Source: Coturnix japonica (Eukaryota; Chordata; Aves; Galliformes; Phasianidae). Taken from it: a stretch of DNA of 64,000 nt. The stretch's first letter is position 1. Every line of letters starts with the position of its first letter. Positions 28,518 through 40,884 of this stretch are shown in pieces. The position numbers were made by a program, and so were the translations under genes. The stretch is taken from positions 47,897,640-47,961,639 of the forward strand of contig NC_029518.1 in assembly GCF_001577835.2 (NCBI RefSeq). Reading direction: 5' to 3'. The notes under the pieces were generated by a model that saw only the letters and a list, made by a program, of their open reading frames with translations, did not search any database and had not been told where the DNA came from.

Positions 28518-28658
28518 CTCTGCCCGTAGTCAGTAACTTGAGAGCCTTCTGTAGATTCTGCACAGCAGTGCTCACATCCTCATACTGCAAAGCACTGCCA
28601 GCATATTTGCAGTATTTTTGAGCTCTGGCAAAGTCCTCTGGAGTCAAACGGACATCCC
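28513..28658 (-). CDS. VTA1: VTA1 exon 8 (last): VSL domain and stop
   Basis: Encodes about residues 260-307 of VTA1 (LIP5/SBP1), the activator of the AAA-ATPase VPS4 that dismantles ESCRT-III at endosomes and other scission sites. The translation contains DVRLTPEDFARAQKYCKY, YEDVSTAVQNLQKALKLL and the terminal TTGRE, essentially identical to the human C-terminus. By family knowledge this helical VSL segment dimerises VTA1 and binds the VPS4 beta domain. The exon starts after a clean acceptor (tttttgcag on the minus strand), in phase with exon 7 (split Gly codon), and ends at a TAA. It is the most conserved part of the gene and leaves no doubt about identity. Confidence 0.98.
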
Positions 28659-29580
28659 CTGCAAAAACATAATTATAACATTATTATATTTTACTTACAT
28701 TTACAATAATATTACAAAAAAGCAGGCTGATACTTGTGGTAATATTACAAACATTACTTCTTTGCCGCTGGTATTTTAAGAAATCAGAGAACCTTTCAAA
28801 ACATTGTTTTTTTTACATAATTCAGTGCCTTTCAGAAGTAAGTCAATACCTTTGAGAAAGATCTGTTCTTTAACTAAAGTAGCAAAAAAAGAACATTTTA
28901 ACAATAAGTTATCTGTAATCATATAACAATCTGCAAGAAACAAGGTATGTGGTTTCTGTCCTACAATATAATTAATTTGCTCTCTTCTTCTTCAGAAATA
29001 ATACAACCTGTCAGAAACTGTTCCCTCTACATGGGAATAAGTTTTCAATGTGTGGAAGCATCTCACTGAGATGTTTTTGCAGATATTATATTTCTGTTTT
29101 ATCCAAGTAATGTTCATGCTTCTGTTTTAGGTAAGTTAACTAGAAACAGCATTGATCTTACTACAATTCCCCCTTCCCCCCTTTTTTTAATATTGGAAAA
29201 AAAGAAATATTCTTATAACAAAGTATAAAACAGTTAAGTGTCATTAGAAAATTTTCTTGACTTAATCACAACACATGCATTCAGTGTCCTAAAAAGAGTA
29301 GTAGGGACTTATAAAATATATACTGAAGGACAACTTAATTTGGAAAATATTTGATTTTAATGAACATATCTAAATAATCATACGCAACACTATATAAAAA
29401 AATAGCTCTTCATTTAATAGATTTTCCACATAGCATTTAACAATCAATAAAGAGATGTCAACGATTGAGAAGAAATGTACTTTAAAATGTACTGCAGGTT
29501 CTGATATACAATTGGTTCAAGAAGGGCCAAGTTGTTTAAGTACAGCTTTCTCATGGAAAGCAAGAACATGAACATACTTA

Positions 29581-29655
29581 TTCCTAATATCTAATCTAAA
29601 CTTCCCCCGTCTCAGTTTAAGACCATTCCCCTAGTCCTATCACTATTCACCCTTG
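29581..29655 (-). repeat. CR1 LINE fragment (short)
   Basis: ttcctaatatctaatctaaa, then cagtttaagaccattcccct and agtcctatcactattc, is the reverse complement of an internal part of the CR1 3' region. The terminus itself is missing, so this is a remnant. Confidence 0.75.
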
Positions 29656-30489
29656 TAAAGATTAATTTTTTTATTTTTATTTTTAATGCATACCAGAAAA
29701 TCATTTATTTTCCCTTCAATAAGTAAATCTGACCACAAAATAACTTTTGAGCATTGAGGCACATGACAACTCAGTGGGCTCGTTTTCACTGCAACGTATA
29801 TTAGTTTACTGACAAATAAGTGAAACCACATTAAAAGCTCTTAAAATACACAAACAAGGGTAAATATATGTGAGGGAGTACATAAACATGAGTACACACT
29901 TAGGTTATTTTGTAACCTAAATAAAGTCACAGACCAAAAGCAGCTGGGGTCAATCTGTGACCACATTACTGAACATCTTTAAGAAATCTGAAAGACTAAG
30001 TTCCTCTCAAAGTGGCTTTATGCTGCAATGCCAAAAGAAACTACAAAATCATTCTTTAAAACCAGGCCAAGGCATCAGTCCACTATTCAACTAATTTATT
30101 GGAAGGAAGCCTAAATTCACCAGTCTAATCTTATTTTTGCAGTATGAACTCTACTAATGTTTTGCTGGCATAATGATATATTTATTGTGAAATCTACTAC
30201 AAATACTATTATGACATAACTTGAGGGGAAAAAAAAATAACTTTAAATTTATAAACCAAAGTTTACACAAGGTGTTGATCGTCTGCTGTTTTCGGTGGCC
30301 TCAACTCCTATTGAAGCCAGTACCTCATAATGGACAAGTAAAATAGAAATAAAACAGCTGTTTCCTAGAATTCTCAAAATAATGCAAAGTTTAACTACAA
30401 TGTCTGTACTTCAATTGAAAGTATCGTCTCTAAAGTTAGTAACTACCTTTGGTTCATACACTGTTAAACAGATTTTCAGAAAAGGAAGA

Positions 30490-31138
30490 ACACCCTGGGG
30501 GTCTCAGTGGCGAAGAGGAACATGCCAAAAACATGCTCTTGCAAAGAAGTCTGGCTAACAGTATCTCTAGCTACACTGGGAGGAGCATTGTCAGCAGGTC
30601 AAAGTAAGTAATTCTTTCCATCTACTTAATACTGGCGAGGCTACATCTGTGCTCAATTCTGGGTTCCCCAGCACAAAGTGAGGCATGGAGAGTACAGTGC
30701 AGGGTCATGAAGCTGGTTATGAGACTAGAACATCTTTCATATGAGGAAAAGCTGAGAGAAATGGAATTCTTCAACCCAGAAAAGAAAAGGCTCAGAGGGA
30801 TCTCATCAATACAGATAAATAAATGAAGGGCATCAGTAAGGATGACGGAGCAATAGGCCCTTCTGGTGGTGCTCAGTGACTAGAAGACAGAGAAAACAAG
30901 CACAAACTAAAACACAGAAAGTTCCAACGTGCATATTAGGGAACAATTTCTTGACTGTGAGAGTGGCCAATGACTGCCACAGTTTGCCCAGAGAGACTGT
31001 GGAGTCTCCCTACTTGGAGATCTTCAAAAGCCACCTGGACACGGTCCTGGGCAACCTGCTGTAGGTGGCTCTGCTTGAGCAAGGGGGTTGGACCAGATGG
31101 ACCCAGAATTCCCTTCCAACCTCAACCAGTCTGTGATT
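30490..31138 (+). repeat. CR1 LINE 3' region, ~650 bp
   Basis: Sense CR1: ggctacatctgtgctcaatt, gagtacagtgcagggtcatg, gaggaaaagctgagagaaat, tgcccagagagactgtggag, ggagatcttcaaaagccacc, ending cccttccaacctcaaccagt then ctgtgatt. It lies antisense to VTA1 in intron 7. Left edge approximate. Confidence 0.9.
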
Positions 31139-34100
31139 TGGGTTTTAAAAATCCCATGAGATGGGAAAAAGCATATTGTACTCTTCCTGAAACTCACATC
31201 TGAAATTATTAGTAATCACATTTAATTCTGAACTGACAGACAGAATCCATAACTGATTTTAAAAACAGTTAAGGTTTTAGTTTAAGAGAAAAGTAAAAAC
31301 AAAAAGTCAACTTTACTAGATATACTAAAAATTATCTTGAGAAAGCAAGGCAGCTTGATATTAACATAAGTATTTAATATATTTGCATCTCCCTGATATC
31401 CTTTCCTATTCATCATGTTTTCCTTTTCATGAAATTCTCCAAATACAAGGCAGCTGATTTAAGAATATTTGAATAAAACTAGTGTAATTTGATATATAAA
31501 TACAGTGACGGCAAATATAATTCATGTTTATCAAAATCTGATTCTTTTTGTCTTTTGGCTTTTTTTTTTTTTTTTTTCCTTCTTTTCTTCTCTCCCATAC
31601 CAGCACTTGGATTTTCTGAATTATTCTTTAAAACGATCCTTTTAAGATCATGAAAATACATAAAACGCGTTTATTACTTCTGCGCATGGAAAAGCAAACA
31701 TTACTATAAATGAAACCAGAATGGACAAATAGTTTCTCTATACTATGTCACCTGTGGAAGGAAGCATACAGTAATGTAAGAACATCTTATAAAAACTCTG
31801 TGCAATACAATCATGAATGAATTTTAGTGTTAGCAAAATCTAGAGGTAACAAATTTTAAAAATGAATTAGATCCAAGAATTTCATGAGCATATAATACAA
31901 AGCTCTATATAGCTCTGCATTTTGTTAGCAGATGTAGTATGCAATGCTTAATTGCATAAGCTTTGATATTTTCAAAAGCCAGTGTAAAGCTCTAAAATCT
32001 GCTTTCACAGGACAGGGCACTTATTGCAGAATTTGTGCTAACTAAAATCAAAGGAATACTCTAACTAAATTTTCTTTTGATAAATATTCCAGTCTTCTCC
32101 ACATAAGCATTAATCAGATTGCTTCTCCCATGTTATGGATCAGAAAGAAAATATATAATTTATTTTAAAAATATACATTTGATCTTCCTACCACAGAGTC
32201 TTCCAGGAGTGTGTGGAATATCCTGTTTGGCTATGTCTATACTAGTACATTAAACAGAGTCAGGGAATGTGTCTCAGCACTTGAACTTGACTCTGTACAG
32301 TGTTGAACTGCTGGAACAGATTGCGGTTTGGTTTTGGCCCATGACAACTACGACTTTCCCAAACATATCCTGGGCACGATTCATGGTTAAAGCATGCTAA
32401 AGACTATTCAGTATTGGCAGCCTTGATGAACTACCTTGTTTAGAAGGTTTAAAAGTTTAATAGTATGGATGTGAGTCGTTTTGTGCCAGCTGCTCTCAGT
32501 GTCAAATATTTTCAGGCATGTTTAATTTATACCAATATTTTGTCTAAATCATGGAGTAAATGTACTTTGTATTCCACTGTCTGTATGAGTAAGCTGGAGA
32601 GAAACAATTATTTCCCCTTTTCTTCCAAAGGCAACTTCAGTTCCATAGGAACAGTGCTTATCAAGGCATAATTTCAATTTGCAGCCAAGATAGCAGTAGC
32701 GTATCTTGCAATTCAGGAACTGGAAAGGGCTCCTGGGTCCCCCAGTTTAGCAAGTCTGTTGTGAAATACCAGCATTTCCTAATCTACTCACAGGAGAAGG
32801 AACAGGATATAATGGAGCACAGTATTTTGTGTATAAAAGGGAATCCTTAGCAGTAGGTGGAGAATGACAATGTTATTCTTACTATCTGAAGGCAGGATGT
32901 TTTACAAATCATCAGACATGTGTGGCAGGATGGAGACAGACAAGGAACCATGCCTTCCATTGCTCTCAAGATGCTTAATTCTATGCATGCAAACAAAACT
33001 GTTACTGACATAATCTAGATACCTTCTCAAGCTCCTCCATAACTGACAGCTTATTTTCTAAGCTTCCACAACAGTGGATTTGCATGAGCCTTATCACCTC
33101 CCTGGGTATACTTTTCCAAAACATTCTCCTAAGTTCTAACATCTCATGCTGCTACAAGACCCAAACTTGTAGTGACACGAAAAGAGATGTACGGAGGAGG
33201 AATGCAGGCATGCAAATACTCCTATTAGATCAAGTTAAAGATTCATTGCTATGCTGAGCAAGGGTATTAATATTCTAATTATGGTGGAGCAGTTATTATA
33301 AACTATCAGAAGCACAGGGTATCTCAATTCATTTCAACTGTATTTATGTGTTTATTGAATCAAGTTATTACAGGATAGAGGGAACAATGTACTGATACAC
33401 TATTCAGACACCAAATAATGTAACTTTTAATATTTACCGAAGAGTTAAGGTTTAATTCAGAATTGACATTTTTTTCATCTAGAACTAAATATTCAAGCCA
33501 AAAAACAACTATGACCAGAATTTTCATAGTAATTATCAAAAAACCTTTTATAATAACTGTCTAGATTATCACGATCAGTTGATTAAGCATGGAAGTTTGC
33601 TGCCAAACTTGCTTTTTAACTAACACTTACAATAAAGATTAAATAGAGCCTTTAGCTGTTTTCATTAGTTGTGACTAAAACTCCCACCTCAGCCCACCAA
33701 AACTGCAAAGTAATCACCAAGATTAAATGGTTCATTGATTGGTTGGAGGTTTTCAATGAAGTGAGCTAACCTGTAACAAGAGACATTAACATGCCAGACG
33801 GAAATAATAGGATGTACCTTTCGTTCTTGAAGAGAATACTAAGCAAATCTGAATATTTCAAAGATAATTATTGTTATTTTTCCTCTTAAGACATTTTTGA
33901 CAAAAATAGCTCCTAAATATATTACGTCTTCAGATCCTTAAGCATTCTTATGACAAATGACTAAAGTCAAGTTAAACAACAAATTACTATTGTAGCACTC
34001 CACTGATTAAAATGCTTTTTCAGTGAAACAGGTATTTTTAAAGACAAAAGTAAAATTCACACAATATAGGTTAGTAGTGACTCTACATCAGAGAAATGAC

Positions 34101-34691
34101 ATTTAAAGAATAATAAGCTCGATTAAATGCTAAATCTAAATAACATTATCAGCAATGCTCCACTGTACTATTTTGTCTAATATAAAGTTTACTTATAATA
34201 AACAAGCACTGCTGGTACAGAACACAGCAAATACACTGCAATAGAAAACACCACTGGATTTTTTTTATTATTATTTATTAAAATGAACAAATAATTTACA
34301 AATTAACACTGAGGAAGTAATTTTGAGGAAAGAGAATGTGTACTAATTACCAAAAACAGAATTTAGAAAGGTTATCAGGAATACAGACCTTGTTGAGTAC
34401 ACCAGAACCTTATCTGAGAAACAACAATGAAGAAAGCGAACAATGCTAGCTTATTGGCTTGAAAAATAAAAAAAAATCAAAAAAAATCAGATAACACTAT
34501 CAGAAAAATACAGTATTTAGATGATGCCCATTCTTTATAAAATTTATGAATTGTTAGCGTTCTAGTAATGGCGATGTTATTTCTCAGACTTGTTTTGAGT
34601 GTTGCAAATTTAACTATGGGAAGGTGGAGGGGGTAGGGAGAGGCACAAGCTGTACATTCATGTGCAGACAATACAAATGCCACCACCTTAC

Positions 34692-34772
34692 CTGCAGCCT
34701 GAGCACTGTAAAGGGAAGGATCTACTAGAGGAATATTTTGAGGAGAAGGCTGAATGGTATTAGTTGTCACTC
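34692..34772 (-). CDS. VTA1: VTA1 exon 7
   Basis: 81 bp encoding about residues 233-260: VTTNTIQPSPQNIPLVDPSL then YSAQAAG. Human VTA1 has SNTIQPTPQTIPAIDPALFNTI at the same place, so this is the proline-rich linker just before the C-terminal VPS4-binding domain. Acceptor (atttacag) and donor (GTAAGG) are clean, and split Gly codons at both ends keep phase with exons 6 and 8. Diverged from human more than the domain exons, as expected for a linker. Confidence 0.96.
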
Positions 34773-36088
34773 CTGTAAATTAATGCAGACAAATGGAAAA
34801 AAGTTATTTCTGTTTATAGACTTCAGAAGTACACACAAAAAAAAGTAGGAAAATAAGAACAGGTAAACTTAATGATTTAATAAGTTTTAACTTCAGCAGT
34901 AGATGTCTTCTAAAGTCCTGAAGTTCGTAGCAAATGATCTTAAAACTTACACTGCTGACCAGGAATGTTTTATAAAACAATAACATATATAAATATGTTA
35001 TATAATATATAAACAATACTGAAGAATTTACAGGCTCTCACTCATGTTATCAGTACAGTATTTCACAGGAATTTAGCTTTCAAGTGTTAAACAAATTAAG
35101 AAAATATTAGTCCAAAAATATATTCTTTTCCCTAGTTATTGAGGATAATCTGCTAAGAAACAGTATGACTAAACTCTTTTTACTACAAGTTTATATTCTG
35201 TGTCTTAATACTACATAGAGACTACTTTTAAAGCCACATGTCTGCCACCTTATACTGGGCAGCAAGCTAAGCCCTCCCTAATTCCTTTAGAAACAATTGG
35301 TGAGAATACAGAAGCCAGATTTGAAAGGCAAATGTTGCTGTTAGAAGAAATAACACAACGGGGTTAAAAATAACTAATGCAAAAAAACGTATTTTAACAA
35401 GAAACATATTCCATAAGTTTCAGATCTGGCAAAAACAAACAGTAGAATGTTTACTTAGACAGAATACAGAAAACAGCACCCCCCAGATTTCTCCCCTCTT
35501 CCCCCCTCCTCCCCCCCTGCCAAAAAAAACCCCCCACACAAAAAAAAAACCAACTATCTGAAGGATTTCCCTTTGATAAAGCTGTAAAAAGAGCATCCTG
35601 AACTTTTAATAGGGTGAAACATTCTTATAATTACATTCTTTAAATAAGGGGAAAGGATGTGTGAGAAATACATCTTGTTCTTTTAATACAAAACTACATC
35701 TCAATGATCAAATTTTTATCAGGATTGAAAACAAGAGCTACTCACTTGCTAATCTTATTGTTATGATATGGCAACAAGAGGTGGAGAAGTTGAACGTTCA
35801 CAAATTATCTAAAAATACAATCTTTTCTTTCTTTTCAGTGCAGCTATTGGGAACAACTACAGCTTTTAAAGAACATGTTTTAGGGCCAAAATTGATAGAA
35901 AACAAGATGGAGGAGTGAATACATGTGGCAGTATTTTTCCTATGGCATTTTTACAGTGTTACTGTATGAGGTTGCTTTTTGCCGCAAAATATCCATGTTA
36001 TTTTATTTTAGATCTGATGGAAAGAAGGCTATAACTGAATTTGCCTCTTAACAAAGGCATAAATTCTTTGCATGTGATAGTAATATAC
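34773..36088 (-). other. VTA1: VTA1 intron 6
   Basis: About 1.3 kb. Contains the C-rich tract at 35479-35535 (G-rich in the VTA1 pre-mRNA). Otherwise AT-rich, no repeat recognised. Confidence 0.85.
35479..35535 (-). repeat. G-run tract, possible G-quadruplex
   Basis: The plus strand has C-runs of 6, 4, 6, 7 and 6 bases. The minus (VTA1 RNA) strand therefore carries G-runs of 6, 7, 6, 4 and 6; the last four lie within 39 bases with loops of 4, 4 and 8. This satisfies the usual four-run quadruplex rule. Structure formation is inferred. Confidence 0.6.
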
Positions 36089-36265
36089 CTGTGTTATGAG
36101 GTACTTCAGCGGGAGTATTAGCTGGTGCATGGGCACCTGGTGGTACATGTATGCCAGTGAAATTACTAGTTGGTGTATTGTTAGCTTCATATGTAGATGA
36201 TGACGATGTTGGTTGATTTGTTCCACTCTGGTGAGAAGATGACCCTGCTTCTTCTCTTTCAAGAT
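36089..36265 (-). CDS. VTA1: VTA1 exon 6: Ser/Thr/Pro-rich linker
   Basis: 177 bp encoding about residues 174-233. The translation runs LEREEAGSSSHQSGTNQPTS, then SSSTYEANNTPTSNFTG, then IHVPPGAHAPANTPAEVPHN. The human counterpart has PSSSSTYD..., NYTGIQIPPGAHAPANTPAEVPHSTG, so alignment is unambiguous at the right half and looser at the left. This is the flexible linker between the N-terminal MIT domains and the C-terminal VSL domain. Acceptor reads ttgacag and donor GTATAT on the minus strand; split Asp and Gly codons keep the frame. The left half varies, consistent with weak constraint on a disordered linker. Confidence 0.96.
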
Positions 36266-39200
36266 CTGTCAAGACAACATAAAACAGAAATGAATCTGAC
36301 ACTTTTGTCCAAACACTTGAAAACTTACGTGCCTTTTATAAACATTCCTAGTTAGCAGAAAAATGGACACCACCACAATGTGATATAGAACATTTAACAA
36401 ACAAAATCACTTATTTTTGAATTGGAAAAGTCAAAAGGAAATCTGCTTTTGAGGTTGAGGGAGCAGGAAAAAACATGCTTGCACTGTACATAGTACCACA
36501 ATAAATTACCCTAAATTTCTTGCCCAGACTTAAAACTCTTTATTCTGACCCCTATGTCTTCCTACAGCCCTTATCTGTCTCTTCAGTTCCATTCTGATTT
36601 TTCTGTCTTCATATCAGGACTTCTTATTCCATATCTGCAATCTCTTGTCCCATACTTGTATACATCTTACACTACCTACCTCGTGATCCTTTCACCAAGG
36701 CATTCTGAGTACCACCTTCAAACTTCCTCAGTGGCTAGTTCTCAGTCTCTAGATACTCCTACGAAAGTGGAATGCTAACTCCAGTTAATTCCCACTACCT
36801 CTTAGTTTCCTCACCCAGGATTGCCTAATTTCAATGCTACTTTTTTTTTTTCTTCTTCTCCTTCCTGGTTCTCTCTTCCAACCTACCTTCCGTGTCTGGA
36901 CTTGTGTATCCTCTGTTTGTGAGTCTGGAAGCTTTCTCCTCATCCAAACAAGACTAGAGAATATACAAGTTTCCTCCTTGTAAATGCCAGCTTCCTATCC
37001 ACAGTGGATCTGAGATACGACTGCAAGAAAGTTCCCTCTGCCTTAGGATTCCCCATGTACGTTGAACCTTTGGAGAATTCAGCAGTAAAAGTCTAGCAAG
37101 CCCAAGTACGTGTAAACTGCCATTTCTCAAAAGCTCAGAACTTGGGCCAAACACAGGCAGATTTTCTTAGAGACAGGAAAAGCCCATCCCTGAGAACAAG
37201 GGAAAGAAAAAACACCCAATCTCCTGCCAACTTGTTTCTCCAAGTTTCAAGCCCTCACAGAGACTATCCATCTCATTCTCTCTGATCTCTTTTCAGAAAC
37301 AATAACAGTGACTGAAATTAATAAAATGAAAAACAAAACTGAAAAAATCCCAACAACTGTAGGCAATGCTGGCCATAGAAGATAGGAACTCAATTGGTTG
37401 AAGTCTGGCAATGTTAGAAAAGTAAAAAAAAAATTAAAAAATGTTAGAAGTGTTTGCTATCCTTAATAACAATGCCTGTAAGAGGCAAATTCACAAGAGG
37501 GCAATATACTTTTATCCAGGCATACGCATGAAGATCAAGCTCAAATGTTTGCTCATTGTGCAACTGTCAAATGTTGAACAGTATTAAACACAAAAGTAGC
37601 TTTGTTTAAATTCATGCTTATTAGGTATTTAGAGTGCCCAAATGTCATCAAAGCGTAGTAAGTATTCTTTCTGTAAAGTAAATATTTAAAATATTACTAA
37701 TCAAAGATTAAATATTAAGACCATGTTGACTTATGTCCTTGCAGTATTCCTGAACAGTTTTAATAGTAGTGGTAAATAAAAGGCTTTCGGGCTGGTGGAA
37801 AAGAATTTTTTAATTCAACAAATTGCTTGTAAGTTCTGTGATAAGGATATCCACACAATTATTGAGAAATATACACATTTCCAGGGAATGCATACTAAAA
37901 AATTAGAGAATTAACATCTCAAAAAGCAGTACTGCTCTGTAAAGAGTGACACAATTGCTTCACATTCATTTTCAGCTCCAGTCAAGTTTCTTGTCTTGGA
38001 AACTCATCAGACTTTGTGCTTGGATACTTATCTTACTGCTACTATCTTACTATACAAAAAATGTGTTGGACCAACAAAAACAGTGACATCTGCATTTTGA
38101 TACCAGGAGTTTAGGGGTTGACAAGAGAAGGTAAGTAACTAATCTACATTATTCAGTACATATGGGCACATGCTATCTATGAGAAGACTGTGTGAGATGC
38201 AAACATTTTCCCCATTTTGTCTTGATTAGAATGTCTTTATTTATATTACAAATTACTATGCCTTATAGTATACAGCATGTATACAACATGTATTGACCAG
38301 AGCAAGGAATCATCAAACGTAAATTAAATTCAACTTCCCAGAGGACTAAAATGAAAACTAACAACATTCATTTTTAAGGAGTCCAGAGATTTATAAACAC
38401 ACATTTTTTGCCATCATCTACTAATTTCATTTTGAAAAGATTTTATTTTCCTCATTGTCCTGTAAAGTCTCTTTCTAGCTTGAGATGCTGATGTAGAATG
38501 AAAGTTTCTTTTTGCAACACTGCTTTTCTCTCTCCCTGTTTTGTTTTTATTTCTCCTACCATGTTGAGAAATGAACTGAAAAATAAAACACAAAAAAAAC
38601 CCCTTTCACTGCTCACACATTTTTCTTTCAACTAGTTGGGACTATAAAGGTTTCCTGAAACTCTGCAATACAAATGTAGAAAGTTATATGTTGCATTGAA
38701 ATCAGTGATAATATATTTTACTATAACTATACTGTGACTATTCAAGAAGTTTGTCCCTTTAGAAATTAAAATTTTTAATTTGCCCATTAGGATCAGCTAC
38801 TGCTAAGTGACCTTTATATGTACTCTACAACTTGTATTCCAAATGCATTAATAACTCATGCATGTCATTTTAAAGTTTCCATGGTGGCAATCTGACAAAA
38901 CATCCATAAATCCAGCAGAACCATACAAAGCATGCCTATGTTAATGTAAAAACATCTCCAAGAGTTACAGTACAGTTTTCAAGAATCACAAAGAAAGTAA
39001 CACTTTGGAAAAAAATGGTAATTTGTCAAGCTATAGAGACCTAGTTTCACTCTGTTTAAACATACTTTTTCCACTTGCAAAGGAAGGAAGAGAATGAGCA
39101 GGCAGAAAGGAATGGGGAAAGTCCAGTTGTACATTCAAACAATGTTTCTTTTCTTCTTATGATGCACAAAGTAAGAATTCACACTTCTTTTTATATTAAT

Positions 39201-39704
39201 CTTTAATAAAACTAATTGGCAAAATTTTTATTTTTTTTTTAATTCCTTGTTGCGTAAAGCATTATGGCCAACTGCACTACAGAGGTAATTTCAAAAAACA
39301 AACAGCGAGATGTATTTTGCATTTACTCGCTCCGAAGATAAAAATTATTTACTATATGAAGTATAGCTTAACAAATAGAAAGACTTTGCTGAATTGGATA
39401 TATTGTAGACTTCCTATGAACACTGATGCATATTTTAGCTCATTCAGTATCCGCATTCTTCTTCGTTTACATGTTACTTGGCAACGAAAGCAAGAGTCCT
39501 CACCTTTTCGAATTACTGCTTTTAATGATCTGTGATGTAGACTAAGGTTATAAATCTGAACTCTGTTTTCCCTCCAGTAACATATTCTTCTGCAATTCTG
39601 AATAAGTCAACTACTTTGGCCTGCATATTAGGAAAATGACAAGAGACTGTCTAATGCTGCTAAGAACCAGTTCTTGTATACGAGTTGCATAAATAAGTAT
39701 GTGC

Positions 39705-39735
<31 letters not shown>

Positions 39736-40359
39736 TATGTTTAGCAAAAGAGGTGTAATCTTTGCTTATATTTTTCACAATTAGAAATCACTGTATGTAA
39801 TCTGGTGAGCTTTGCAAACATCCCTATAGCTATGAACTTAATCACTAAAAATCACCCATTTAAAGCTATAACATCCACTATCAAATACTTTTTTTTTTTT
39901 TTTTCATATCTTCTCCACTGAATTCTAAAGAAATTAGTGTAATCTGTCTTACAAAGATGTGGTGATGTTTGCACATGGAGTTGCATCATAGGTCTCGCAC
40001 TGCAGCTGCACCAGCAGTTAAAAACAAATAAACAAAGAACTGCCTGGAAAAAGATCACATGTTGAAGAAAGACTAATTTTGATGTTTCACTTGAAATACA
40101 GCTACGCCAAGACTGAAACATAATGCAGGGGCTATAATCACCATTTCAGTGATCAAATATGAAGGATATCTTTAAGAAGTAAAACACGATATCCAGTAGC
40201 TTCGTAGTCAAACTGCAACATGCTCTATTTGATCACAATATTTGAACTTGCATCAGCCAAAACTTCATGTAGCCAATTCACTATCTACCAAGTCAGATTT
40301 TTTTCCTCTGTAGAGGAAAGATCCCTCAGCTCTCAAGGAGAAAAAATGGAAATACATAC
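36266..40359 (-). other. VTA1: VTA1 intron 5
   Basis: About 4.1 kb of AT-rich sequence. Contains a (TA)n microsatellite at 39705-39739 and a T-run near 39889-39904. No CR1 or exon recognised. Confidence 0.8.
39705..39739. repeat. (AT)n microsatellite
   Basis: About 35 bases of nearly pure AT dinucleotide broken by one G, in VTA1 intron 5. Confidence 0.9.
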
Positions 40360-40471
40360 CAAAACTCTCTCCTTCCATTCCAATAGGTCCAGGCTGAGGA
40401 GTCTCTCCATTTTTCAAGCAGTTATGAATGTATGCTGCTTTCCACCTGGCATACTTTCTGTGCTGAACATT
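40360..40471 (-). CDS. VTA1: VTA1 exon 5: end of MIT region
   Basis: 112 bp encoding about residues 137-174: NVQHRKYARWKAAYIHNCLK then NGETPQPGPIGMEGESF. Human VTA1 has NVKHRKYARWKATYIHNCLKNGETPQAGPVG. The first half is the last helix of the second MIT-like domain, which binds ESCRT-III subunits such as CHMP1B and CHMP5 (family knowledge); the second half enters the acidic linker. Acceptor ttttccag and donor GTATGT are clean. The intron just upstream in the transcript carries a large hairpin 155 bases from this acceptor. Confidence 0.97.
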
Positions 40472-40626
40472 CTGGAAAAGGTAAACGGTCAGTTATTTTA
40501 ATCACTCACTTCTTTGATTTAATGCATTCAAGGAAGTAACATAACAGGTTGGTACAATGGAATATATTTTTTCTATTGCTTCTCCTTCCATTTCTGCAAT
40601 ATTTTTGAATCAAGGATATTCCATTG

Positions 40627-40884
40627 TCATGGTTTTGTAATGTTGCTGTCAATATTCCACATCATAACATCATGTGCAGTATGGATCATTAAAAAAAAAG
40701 AAAGAAAAGGTTCCTACTCGTGATCTAGTGGTTAGGACTCCTGGTTTTCACCTAGGTGGCCCGGGTTTGTTTCCCAGTCAGGGAATCATCCTCTGCACAG
40801 AACTGGAGAATGAACCTTTTAATGATCCATATTGCACATGATGTTATGATGTGGAATATTGACAGCACCATTACAAAACCATGA
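40627..40884. repeat. Long inverted repeat, 68-bp arms
   Basis: The left arm (40627-40694, starting tcatggttttgtaatg) is matched by the reverse complement of the right arm (40817-40884) at 66 of 68 positions with no gap. The pairing may resume further in at GGTTC after a ~10-base A-rich insert on the left. The ~120-base centre contains a tRNA-Glu-like sequence. I find no clear target-site duplication at the ends. Near-identity of the arms suggests recent origin or gene conversion. Confidence 0.92.
40712..40785 (+). tRNA. tRNA-Glu(TTC)-like sequence, probably a pseudogene
   Basis: The sequence carries tctagtggttagga (tRNA-Glu D-arm/A-box region), an anticodon arm cctgg-ttttcac-ctagg with TTC at anticodon position, the T-arm region ggcccgggtttgtttccca, and a 3' acceptor strand tcagggaa. 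Against vertebrate tRNA-Glu the A-box and anticodon arm are good. The 5' acceptor strand pairs poorly with the 3' strand and seems to have about two extra bases, and the B-box reads ggtttgtttcc instead of ggttcgantcc. It is therefore tRNA-derived but likely not a working tRNA gene. It is antisense to VTA1. Confidence 0.7.

Larger units (their letters stand above)
28659..34691 (-). other. VTA1: VTA1 intron 7
   Basis: About 6.0 kb between exons 7 and 8. It holds a short CR1 piece (29581-29655), a larger plus-strand CR1 (about 30490-31138) and an 18-base T-run at 31560-31577. No other coding sequence recognised. Confidence 0.85.
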
